Below, one piece after another: positions 1 to 6,036 of a stretch of 10,290 nt of DNA. The notes below the pieces were generated by a model. That model did no database searches and was not told where the DNA came from. It saw only the letters and a program-made list of their open reading frames with translations. The stretch is from Candidatus Microgenomates bacterium (GTDB taxonomy: Bacteria > Patescibacteriota > Microgenomatia > 2-02-FULL-39-11): the NCBI GenBank assembly GCA_022866885.1, contig JALHWS010000039.1, positions 1 to 10,290 on the forward strand. The letters run 5' to 3'. How positions within the stretch are numbered: position 1 is the stretch's first letter; each line of letters opens with the position of its first letter. A program made the position numbers and the translations under genes.

Positions 1-8
1 ACTTTTTT

Positions 9-38
9 TTGACAAATGTTTACGGATAATGGTAAGAT
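9..38 (+). promoter_or_regulatory. Candidate sigma70-type promoter
   Basis: A perfect -35 box TTGACA (9-14) is followed after 18 bases by TAAGAT (33-38), which matches 4 of 6 bases of the -10 consensus. A T-run (3-10) lies just upstream and could be the tail of a terminator for a gene outside the window. Transcription would start near 45 and first read a short hairpin and a terminator-like repeat, then the purine cluster. Inferred from sequence match only. Confidence 0.5.
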
Positions 39-82
39 AGAACATGTTGGCGCAAATGTTCCATTATAAGAACCCGTCTTTG

Positions 83-114
83 TCCGCCGTAGCTTTAAGC
101 GAAGGCGGATTTTT
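83..114 (+). terminator. Terminator-like hairpin, also a likely dispersed palindromic repeat
   Basis: TCCGCC (83-88) pairs with GGCGGA (104-109). The loop holds a smaller GCT/AGC pairing, and five T residues follow (110-114). This has the form of a rho-independent terminator, although it stands only about 40 bases after a possible transcription start. TCCGCC...GGCGGA elements of this kind also occur as dispersed repeats in Patescibacteria (general knowledge, not checked here), so it may be a repeat copy that acts as terminator or attenuator. Confidence 0.5.
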
Positions 115-132
115 GATGGCTGGGAGTTTTCA

Positions 133-189
133 GTCATTCCGGACTTGATCCGGAATCCCAATGGGATCCTGAAACAAGTTCAGGATGAC
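133..189. repeat. Dispersed palindromic repeat, GTCATTCC...GGATGAC type
   Basis: The element is bounded by GTCATTCC (133-140) and GGATGAC (183-189). It contains two internal hairpins, one around CCGGACTTGATCCGG and one around CCTGAAACAAGTTCAGG. Repeats with this signature, often mistranslated as HPELVSGS-type peptides, are common in several bacterial lineages including CPR. Its right end contains an ATG at 185 that would extend the next gene by eight codons. That start is repeat-derived and was not chosen. Confidence 0.75.
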
Positions 190-208
190 ACGAAAATTTA
201 AAATAATT

Positions 209-634
209 ATGGTACGTGTCATTTGTTTCTGCGGCAGTTTCAAGTTCTATAAAGAGATGAAAGAAGCGGCCGAAATACTCAAAAAGGCCGGTTATCAGGT
301 GATTGTACCCAAGCCTTCGCATATCCGCCACGGCCATAAGCCGGAAGAGCTGAAAAAAGGAAAATATGACCGAAAAACCCTGGAGATGTGGGAGGGTGAA
401 GGCGCTTTTTCCCATCTTGATAATATAAGAAAAAGCGACATAGTCTATATTTTTAACAAGGGTTCGTATTTGGGTCCGGCGGTGACGGTGGAAATCGGTT
501 ATGCGCTGGCTTTGGGCAAGCCGATTTATGCCCGGGCAGCCGTTACAGATATTACGGTGACAAACTTTATCAAAATGGTTGTTTCGCCACTTAAGTTACT
601 TAAAATACTTAGGCCTGCCTGCGCAGACAGGTAA
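209..634 (+). CDS. Nucleoside 2-deoxyribosyltransferase-like protein
   Basis: A 141-residue cytosolic alpha/beta protein resembling the nucleoside 2-deoxyribosyltransferase superfamily, whose members cleave or exchange the N-glycosidic bond of (deoxy)nucleosides or nucleotides. Visible features are an N-terminal beta strand with CFCGSF (residues 6-11), the strand SDIVYIF (76-82), and the segment GSYLGPAVTVEIGYALALGKPIY (85-107). The Glu of EIGYA (E95) sits where the family has its catalytic glutamate. The start at 209 was chosen over 185 because the eight extra codons lie in or next to a repeat. The last residues (PLKLLKILRPACADR) are encoded by a 9-base tandem repeat and a GC palindrome, so the native C-terminus was probably replaced. 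It sits 14 bases before the deaminase gene and likely starts a purine salvage operon. The fold family is fairly clear, but the substrate is unknown. Confidence 0.7.
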   Translation: MVRVICFCGSFKFYKEMKEAAEILKKAGYQVIVPKPSHIRHGHKPEELKKGKYDRKTLEMWEGEGAFSHLDNIRKSDIVYIFNKGSYLGPAVTVEIGYALALGKPIYARAAVTDITVTNFIKMVVSPLKLLKILRPACADR

Positions 635-641
635 CTTAGGT
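589..641. repeat. 9-base tandem repeat with inserted CCTGCC-type palindrome
   Basis: The units ACTTAAGTT (589-597), ACTTAAAAT (598-606) and ACTTAGG (607-613) are followed by a GC-rich palindrome (614-631, CCTGCCTG...CAGACAGG) and then another AACTTAGGT unit (633-641). The palindrome interrupts an otherwise AT-rich array. It belongs to the same CCTGCC/GGCAGG family as the insert at 6090-6110. The stretch encodes the tail of the deoxyribosyltransferase-like protein and supplies its stop codon. Confidence 0.65.
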
Positions 642-648
642 ATATACT

Positions 649-1629
649 ATGATTATGCATAAGTTTGGAGAACTGACAGAACTTCATGTCCATGTGGGAA
701 GCGCGGTTGACCCGCCGATCATGTGGGAAATTGCCCATGAGCAGGGGATCAAGCTGCCGACCAAAAATTACTGGGAATTTGAGAAACTGATTACCGTTGC
801 CGACAAAACCAACTACGATAAATATCTGGAACTTTTTTACTGGACGGAGCTCATCCAATCCTCACCGGAAGCCATGGACAAAAGCATTTATTCGATTGCT
901 TCAGGCGCTTATCGGAAAAACAACATCACTATTCTTGAGATCCGTTTTAACCCGATGAAAAGAAATAGAGAAGGGGAGCGGGATCTTGACCACATTATTT
1001 TGGCTGCTATCCACGGCATGGAAAGGGCAATGCTGGCTTATCCGATCCGGGTTGGTTTGATCTTTTGCCTGGACCGGTCTTTTTCACCGAACTTAAACGG
1101 GATCATTGCCGAAAAGGCGATGAAATACAGCCGTCGCGGCGTAATCGGGATTGATCTGGCCGGACACATCGACAGTAAATTTCGCCTTGAGGATATCGCT
1201 GAAATAGCCGTCCAATGCCGTAAATTTGGTTTAGGGATTACCATCCATACCGGCGAGGTCACCGATGCCGGTGAAGTTAAAGAGGTGCTGCGACTGATTA
1301 AGCCGGAGCGTATCGGCCACGGCGTCCGAAGCATCGAAGATGAAAGTCTTTTGGATGATCTGGCGGCCAAAGGCACAGTTTTGGAGATTTGTCCCTCATC
1401 CAATCTGCATACCGGTGTGGTTAAAAGTCTTGAGGAATTTAAAGTAATTTTTGGCAAGCTTAAAGAGCATAAAGTAAAATTCACTATCAATACTGACGGT
1501 CCGGAAATGATCAAGACCAATCTTTCCGCCGAATACAATCTGCTTTTAGAAAATGGTATCCTGGAACAGAAAGACTTATTCAACGCTTCAAAAGAAGCGA
1601 GAAAGGCCAGTTTTATCAAAAATGTCTGA
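649..1629 (+). CDS. add: Adenosine deaminase family protein, atypical substrate residues
   Basis: A zinc-dependent amidohydrolase-fold protein of 326 residues, close to the usual length of bacterial adenosine deaminases, which convert adenosine to inosine. The metal and catalytic set is visible: HVH (H13, H15), HTGE (H200, catalytic E203), RIGHGVR (H224) and NTD (D283). GIDLAG (167-172) and EICPSSN (246-252) are family motifs. Two substrate contacts differ. The usual HxHLDG reads HVHVGS, losing the Asp that holds the ribose 5'-OH in mouse ADA (Asp19). The usual TDDP reads TDGP, losing the base-contacting Asp (Asp296). The usual HAGE is HTGE. The real substrate may therefore not be plain adenosine, and the symbol is provisional. 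ATG at 655 is an alternative start. The 3' end overlaps guaB by 8 bases (ATGTCTGA), so translation is probably coupled. Confidence 0.85.
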   Translation: MIMHKFGELTELHVHVGSAVDPPIMWEIAHEQGIKLPTKNYWEFEKLITVADKTNYDKYLELFYWTELIQSSPEAMDKSIYSIASGAYRKNNITILEIRFNPMKRNREGERDLDHIILAAIHGMERAMLAYPIRVGLIFCLDRSFSPNLNGIIAEKAMKYSRRGVIGIDLAGHIDSKFRLEDIAEIAVQCRKFGLGITIHTGEVTDAGEVKEVLRLIKPERIGHGVRSIEDESLLDDLAAKGTVLEICPSSNLHTGVVKSLEEFKVIFGKLKEHKVKFTINTDGPEMIKTNLSAEYNLLLENGILEQKDLFNASKEARKASFIKNV

Positions 1630-2686
1630 TATAAAAAAAGGCTTAACCTTTGATGATGTTTTGCTTTTGCCTAGGTTTACCGAGATCAAACGGGAAGAGA
1701 TAAATTTGGCCGCTTTTTTATCTCCAAAAATAAAACTGTCAGTTCCGCTTATTTCTGCGCCGATGGATACGGTGACCGATGCAAAACTGGCCATCGCTTT
1801 GGGTAAATTAGGCGGTTTGGGAGTGATCCACCGCAACTCGTCAGTGGAAAATCAGGCGAAAGAAGTCATTTCGGTCAAAAAAGAAATTCCGTTTGTTGCT
1901 GCCGCGGTCGGGGTTGGCAATGATTTGGTTAACCGTTTGGACGTCTTAGTTTCCGCCGGTTTGGATGTTGTCGTGGTCGACAGTGCCCACGGCTTTTCCA
2001 AATTTGTGGTTGAGGCGACTGAATATATTGTCCAAAAATATCCCCAACTTTTCCTTATTTCCGGCAATGTTGCCACTTTTGAAGGGGCTAAAAAATTAAT
2101 TTCCTCCGGTACCAATGCCCTTCGGGTCGGCATGGGTCCGGGTTCAATCTGTACGACCAGGATTGTCGCCGGTATCGGAGTGCCGCAGTTTACCGCTATC
2201 TTTGAAACTGCTCGAGCCGCCGGGGAAAATAATATCCCGATTATTGCCGACGGGGGAATCCGATCTTCCGGTGACATTGTCAAAGCCTTGTCCGCCGGTG
2301 CCAGTGCAGTGATGCTCGGTTCGCTTTTTGCCGGATGCGAGGAAGCGCCGGGAGAATTAGTGACGGTTGAAGGCAAGAAATACAAGTCATACCGGGGTAT
2401 GGGTTCGTTGGAAGCGATGAAAGAAGGCAGTGCCGCCAGGTATGGTCAGCAGTACCGGCAGGGCCAGGAGAAAAAACTGGTGGCCGAAGGAGTGGCCGGT
2501 TTAGTGCCGTATCGCGGCACTTTGGAAGAAGTGGTCACCCAACTGATTGGAGGACTCAGGTCAGGAATGTATTACGTCGGCGCCAAAGACATCAAGGAAC
2601 TTCAGGAGAAAGCCCAATTTTTAAAAATTACCAAAGCGGGTCTGGCCGAAAGCCATCCGCATGATATCTATGATTTTAATCGTTGA
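1622..2686 (+). CDS. guaB: Inosine-5'-monophosphate dehydrogenase without CBS domains
   Basis: Oxidises IMP to XMP with NAD+, the first committed step to GMP. Signature segments are LTFDDVLLLP (8-17), ISAPMDTVT (44-52), GNVAT (148-152), the catalytic loop GPGSICTTR with Cys177, ADGGIR (209-214), YRGMGS (257-262) and the flap segment EGVAGLVPYRG (289-299). The protein has 354 residues, while most bacterial enzymes have about 480-490. The missing part is the paired CBS (Bateman) module, which would sit near residues 87-90, where KEV-ISVKKE runs straight into IPFVAAAVGVG. CBS-less enzymes are known (for example in Borrelia and Cryptosporidium), and they lose nucleotide-dependent allosteric control. 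Upstream codons from 1553 are open but lie inside the deaminase gene. ATG 1622 gives the standard N-terminus. The stop lies 16 bases inside guaA. Confidence 0.96.
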   Translation: MSDIKKGLTFDDVLLLPRFTEIKREEINLAAFLSPKIKLSVPLISAPMDTVTDAKLAIALGKLGGLGVIHRNSSVENQAKEVISVKKEIPFVAAAVGVGNDLVNRLDVLVSAGLDVVVVDSAHGFSKFVVEATEYIVQKYPQLFLISGNVATFEGAKKLISSGTNALRVGMGPGSICTTRIVAGIGVPQFTAIFETARAAGENNIPIIADGGIRSSGDIVKALSAGASAVMLGSLFAGCEEAPGELVTVEGKKYKSYRGMGSLEAMKEGSAARYGQQYRQGQEKKLVAEGVAGLVPYRGTLEEVVTQLIGGLRSGMYYVGAKDIKELQEKAQFLKITKAGLAESHPHDIYDFNR

Positions 2687-4187
2687 TTTCGGTTCCCAAA
2701 CTTGCCATTTGATAGGTAGGAGACTACGAGAATTGGGTGTCGAGTTTGAGATTGTTTCCCCCGAAGATATTCTTTTTAATATCGAAGACTACAAACCCAA
2801 AGGCTTAATTTTGTCAGGCGGACCGTCTTCGGTTTACGCCAAAGGAGCACTGCTAATCGATAAAAAAGTTTTTGAAACCAACCTGCCGGTTTTGGGCATC
2901 TGTTACGGCCTTCAGGTGATGGCACATCTTTTAGGCGGTCAGGTTCACCCGGGCAAAAAAAAAGAATACGGATCGACTGAATTTCATGTTGCCAAGCCAA
3001 ATTTATTGTTCTCCGGACTGCCGGCTGCTTTTCCAGTCTGGATGAGTCATTTTGACGAAGCGGTCAAGCCGCCAGTCGGTGCCGTCGTCACCGGTTCGAC
3101 TCCCTCTGTAAAGGTAGCCGCATATGCTGACGAAAAGAAAAAACTGTACGGGATTCAATTCCATCCGGAGGTTTATCATACGCCGTTGGGGATGGATATC
3201 CTGGCCAATTTTGTTTTTAAGGTTTGTGGGGAGAAACCGGTCAAAAAAGTGATTGATACGGAAATCATGATTGCCAATATCAAAAAGATTATTGGCGGGG
3301 AAAAAGCGGTTTGCGCCCTTTCCGGCGGGATTGATTCAAGCGTGGCGGCGGTTTTGACTCATCGGGCCATTGGGAACAACCTGACCTGTTTTTATGTCGA
3401 CACTGGACTGATGCGTCAGGGAGAAACTGAAGCGGTTGTCAAAACATACCAGAATTTTTTCCAGTTGAATCTGAAAGTTTTGCACGCCGAAGATATTTTT
3501 CTGAGAAATTTAAAAGGGATCGTCGATCCGGAGAAAAAAAGGAAAGTCATCGGCGAGACTTTTATCCGGCTTTTTGAGAAAGAAGCCCAAAAAATAAAGG
3601 CCCCATTTTTAGTCCAGGGGACGATCTATCCCGATGTCATCGAAAGCCAGGGCAGCAAACATTCCGCCAGGATAAAGACGCATCACAACGTCGGCGGTTT
3701 GCCGGAAAAGCACGGTTTCAAAATCGTGGAACCCCTTTGGATGCTTTACAAAGATGAAGTCCGCGAAATCGCCAGGAAACTCCAATTTCCCCCGGAAGTC
3801 GTCAACCGCCATGTTTTTCCCGGTCCGGGCCTGGCCGTTCGCACCATCGGTGAAGTCACCCGTGAGAAATTAGATATCTTGCGGAGAGCAGACGCGATTG
3901 TTACTCAAGAAATCCAAAAAGCTGGCTTATATGACAAAGTCTGGATGGCTTTTGCCATTTTTACCGGAGTCAAGTCAACCGGCGTCACCGGGGATGAACG
4001 AAAATATGGAGAGACGATTGCTTTGCGGGTGATCGAATCCAAAGACACGATGACTGCCGATTGGGTGAGACTGCCTTACGATCTTTTGGAAAAGATAGCC
4101 AACCGGATTGTCAGTGAAGTATTTGAGGTTGTCAGGGTCGTCTACGATATCACCACCAAACCGCCGGCTACGATGGAGTGGGAATAG
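2670..4187 (+). CDS. guaA: GMP synthase (glutamine-hydrolysing)
   Basis: Converts XMP to GMP using ATP and ammonia released from glutamine. The 505-residue length and domain order are standard. The class I glutamine amidotransferase domain has Cys78 in GICYGLQ and H165/E167 in QFHPE. The ATP pyrophosphatase domain has the PP-loop SGGIDSS (218-224). The C-terminal dimerisation domain ends in KPPATMEWE. Other conserved blocks are THHNVGGLPE and FPGPGLAVR. ATG 2670 was preferred because MILIVDFGSQ is the usual N-terminus. ATG 2661 would add three residues. No clear Shine-Dalgarno is visible, and the start lies 17 bases inside guaB, which suggests translational coupling. With guaB it completes the IMP to GMP route. 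It ends in TAG, so amber is read as stop in this genome. Confidence 0.97.
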   Translation: MILIVDFGSQTCHLIGRRLRELGVEFEIVSPEDILFNIEDYKPKGLILSGGPSSVYAKGALLIDKKVFETNLPVLGICYGLQVMAHLLGGQVHPGKKKEYGSTEFHVAKPNLLFSGLPAAFPVWMSHFDEAVKPPVGAVVTGSTPSVKVAAYADEKKKLYGIQFHPEVYHTPLGMDILANFVFKVCGEKPVKKVIDTEIMIANIKKIIGGEKAVCALSGGIDSSVAAVLTHRAIGNNLTCFYVDTGLMRQGETEAVVKTYQNFFQLNLKVLHAEDIFLRNLKGIVDPEKKRKVIGETFIRLFEKEAQKIKAPFLVQGTIYPDVIESQGSKHSARIKTHHNVGGLPEKHGFKIVEPLWMLYKDEVREIARKLQFPPEVVNRHVFPGPGLAVRTIGEVTREKLDILRRADAIVTQEIQKAGLYDKVWMAFAIFTGVKSTGVTGDERKYGETIALRVIESKDTMTADWVRLPYDLLEKIANRIVSEVFEVVRVVYDITTKPPATMEWE

Positions 4188-4231
4188 GTCTCTTTTCAAA
4201 AAGAAAATTATTTGTTATATTAAAAAAGAAT

Positions 4232-4741
4232 ATGGACGAAGAAGAAAAAGAAAAAAAGGAAGAGAAAGCGGAACATAAACCAGAACATGAAAACCGGGAA
4301 GAAAGCAATTTTTCCAAAAGCAAATATCTGCTGATTGCCGGAGCAGTCATTTTAGTGGTTGCCCTTTGGATGGGCTTTAAGATGATTACCGGCATGGGTG
4401 TTCAATACCTGGTGACTTTGGTTGACGGGCCGAAAGAAGTAGTTGCCGGCAGTATCACCACTTTTACCTGGCGGGTGGACGGAACGCCGACAACCATCAA
4501 CATGACGACCGTTTATATAGGGACGGCCTCCACTCCAGGCACCTTAGACACAAAAATCAAACCTTCCGAGACAACCTATACACAGTTCGTCCCGGATTTT
4601 GCCAGTGGCAAATACGCCATCCCTTTGCAGTTTGTCGGCAACATTAAGATGGAAAATCCCGGCACTTATTATTACCGCGTCTACGCTCCGGTCGGTGAGA
4701 AAAACTACTGGTCAGACGAATATTCTTTTGAAGTAAAATGA
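4232..4741 (+). CDS. Single-span membrane-anchored protein, unknown function
   Basis: I do not recognise this 169-residue protein. Residues 1-30 are very rich in Glu and Lys and should be cytosolic. Residues 32-49 form one strong membrane segment. The remainder looks like a beta-rich extracytoplasmic domain, with many Thr, Val, Tyr and Gly residues, no cysteines, and an Ig- or fibronectin-like ending (NPGTYYYRVYAP...YSFEVK). The frame is open from 4178, but ATG 4232 avoids overlap with guaA, follows an A-rich leader and puts the charged segment first. It lies 44 bases after guaA and may be cotranscribed, with no evident functional link to purine synthesis. A surface or cell-envelope role is inference only. 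Confidence 0.8.
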   Translation: MDEEEKEKKEEKAEHKPEHENREESNFSKSKYLLIAGAVILVVALWMGFKMITGMGVQYLVTLVDGPKEVVAGSITTFTWRVDGTPTTINMTTVYIGTASTPGTLDTKIKPSETTYTQFVPDFASGKYAIPLQFVGNIKMENPGTYYYRVYAPVGEKNYWSDEYSFEVK

Positions 4742-4754
4742 AGCTGAAAGCTTC

Positions 4755-4821
4755 ACCCCGTACCGTAAACCCAGAAATCAGCCATTATGCTAAAATAGTG
4801 AGGGTTTTCTGGTACTGGGGT
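4755..4821. terminator. Inverted repeat between convergent genes, possible bidirectional terminator
   Basis: ACCCCGTACC (4755-4764) pairs with GGTACtGGGGT (4811-4821), a 10 bp stem with one bulged base. Further in, AGAAA (4773-4777) pairs with TTTCT (4806-4810). The loop is about 28 bases. It lies between a + strand and a - strand gene that end 83 bases apart, where a shared terminator is expected. There is no clean T-run on either side, so a structured RNA or a degenerate repeat is also possible. Confidence 0.4.
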
Positions 4822-4824
4822 AGA

Positions 4825-5232
4825 TTACGGTTTCGGAGTTGGTGAAAGGCTGACGACTCCCCATTCCTTGCAGATTTGCCACTGGAGAGATTTAACCTGT
4901 GATTGCGTCAAATCGGAGATTTCTTTTTCCACGGTTTTGATAATTTCGCTTTTAACTTCAGTCACTTTTTCGGAAACGGTTTCCTTGGTATTTTGGATGG
5001 TGTTTTGAAGCGTATTTTTGACCGTGTTCTTGACTGTATTTTGGACAAAATCATCAATGAAAGAAGTGGGGGTGGGATGCGACGCCTGTTCTCCTAAAAC
5101 GCTTTTTTCCGACTCGCTTTTGACCAGATTTTTGGGAAAGCCTTTTAGGAGTCCGGTGGTAAAAACAAAACCCAGAACCATGAGAGAGATGACAGTCAGT
5201 CCCAGGAGAATTTTCGGCGCTTTATCTTTCAT
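4825..5232 (-). CDS. Small membrane-anchored coiled-coil protein, unknown function
   Basis: An unrecognised 135-residue protein. Residues 1-6 are charged and residues 8-28 are hydrophobic, giving a signal anchor or uncleaved signal peptide. A Pro/Ser-rich linker (about 35-57) follows. Residues 65-84 are tetrapeptide repeats beginning with Asn-Thr (NTVK NTVK NTLQ NTIQ NTKE). A Glu/Lys/Val-rich stretch (about 83-110) looks coiled-coil forming. The end is Pro/Ser-rich with a single Cys in WQICKEWG. The rest should lie outside the membrane. It is the last gene of a minus-strand run, 26 bases after the phosphopantoate ligase. That position may reflect cotranscription rather than shared function. 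Confidence 0.7.
   Translation of the reverse strand: MKDKAPKILLGLTVISLMVLGFVFTTGLLKGFPKNLVKSESEKSVLGEQASHPTPTSFIDDFVQNTVKNTVKNTLQNTIQNTKETVSEKVTEVKSEIIKTVEKEISDLTQSQVKSLQWQICKEWGVVSLSPTPKP
4981..5040 (-). repeat. 12-base in-frame tandem repeat encoding NTxx tetrapeptides
   Basis: Five consecutive 12-base units on the minus strand encode NTVK, NTVK, NTLQ, NTIQ and NTKE. The units differ at several bases but keep Asn-Thr at the same place. This indicates expansion by duplication followed by drift that preserved the amino acids. Confidence 0.7.
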
Positions 5233-5258
5233 GACAATTTAATCATAACACAAGGTGG

Positions 5259-6017
5259 TTATTTTCCGGAAAGCGCGGTCAGTCGGCGGTTAAGCTGTTG
5301 GAGAGCCTGATTGATAACCGGTCGGTTTCGATATTTCTTGACGATACCCAACAATTCTTTTTCATTTGTATGCTTCAGTTTATTAATTTCGGCAATCAGA
5401 AGCGGGAGGCAGCGGATGATGTTGTCTACAATGGTGACGGATGCCTTTTGAGCGGTGCGGGAAAGGGGATTGAGATCGACCGTGATGACTTTTTTACCCA
5501 ACTTAATAAGCTGTTCTGTCCGGTCGCCGTCTTCAAGCGGGATAAAAATGACATCAGCGGTTTTTTGGCCGGCTTGACTGATGTGTTTTCTATTACTGGT
5601 TACATTTGGAATGATTGTTTTATCGGGAGTCAAGACTTCCCTGGCGCCGCATTTTTTGAAATAGGCAACGATAGCTCTTTCACGTTTTTTGGATGAGTGG
5701 AAAAGATTAACTTCCAATTTGGCTTTTGTCACTTGGGCCAGTTTAATCAATTCTTTGGGAACTAAGGCGGCGGTATTGCCGTTGACGGAAATGACCGGCT
5801 TTCGGGAAAGGAGGAGCATGGCCGCGGCCGCCTCAATCGCTTTTTGGGCAAAGGAGTGAGTTTTTTCACCGATGAGATAATCAAAAGCTTCACCCCGGCC
5901 ATGAGCCGTCAATCCTTGTAAAGAAGTAATTCCATTTCTCACTCCTTTTGCCAAGAGATCACGGTAATAGAGGGAAAGGTAGCGGGGATGGGATTTGGAA
6001 AGAATATATTTAATCAT
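5259..6017 (-). CDS. 4-phosphopantoate--beta-alanine ligase (archaeal-type phosphopantothenate synthetase)
   Basis: Joins 4-phosphopantoate and beta-alanine with ATP to give 4'-phosphopantothenate for coenzyme A. This step belongs to the archaeal pathway; most bacteria use PanC on unphosphorylated pantoate. The 252-residue protein has the family blocks in order: SHPRY (9-13), TAHGRGEAFDYLIGE (37-51), SVNGNTAALVP (77-87), LEVNLFH (101-107), PLEDGDRTE (160-168), DLNPLSRTAQ (181-190) and TIVDN (195-199). Length matches the archaeal family and nothing looks broken. It follows pantoate kinase by 19 bases on the same strand. That is the preceding enzyme of the pathway, which strongly supports the call. 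No PanB, ketopantoate reductase or CoaBC is in the window. The call is by motif recall, not a search. Confidence 0.93.
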   Translation of the reverse strand: MIKYILSKSHPRYLSLYYRDLLAKGVRNGITSLQGLTAHGRGEAFDYLIGEKTHSFAQKAIEAAAAMLLLSRKPVISVNGNTAALVPKELIKLAQVTKAKLEVNLFHSSKKRERAIVAYFKKCGAREVLTPDKTIIPNVTSNRKHISQAGQKTADVIFIPLEDGDRTEQLIKLGKKVITVDLNPLSRTAQKASVTIVDNIIRCLPLLIAEINKLKHTNEKELLGIVKKYRNRPVINQALQQLNRRLTALSGK

Positions 6018-6036
6018 AATATTATGATTTAAATTG

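Noticed and set aside
185..208. Extended start of the deoxyribosyltransferase-like gene at ATG 185
   Set aside because: The ATG belongs to the GGATGAC end of a dispersed repeat, and MVRVICFCGSF at 209 is the natural N-terminus of the fold.
1038..1619. A 193-codon open frame antisense to the deaminase gene
   Set aside because: It mirrors a well-supported gene, and its translation is Ser/Arg/Pro-rich with no recognisable motif.
1553..1621. Longer guaB start at 1553
   Set aside because: It would add 23 non-homologous residues inside the deaminase gene. ATG 1622 gives the family's standard start.
1852..2385. A 177-codon open frame antisense to guaB
   Set aside because: It lies opposite conserved IMP dehydrogenase motifs and has low-complexity composition typical of antisense shadows.
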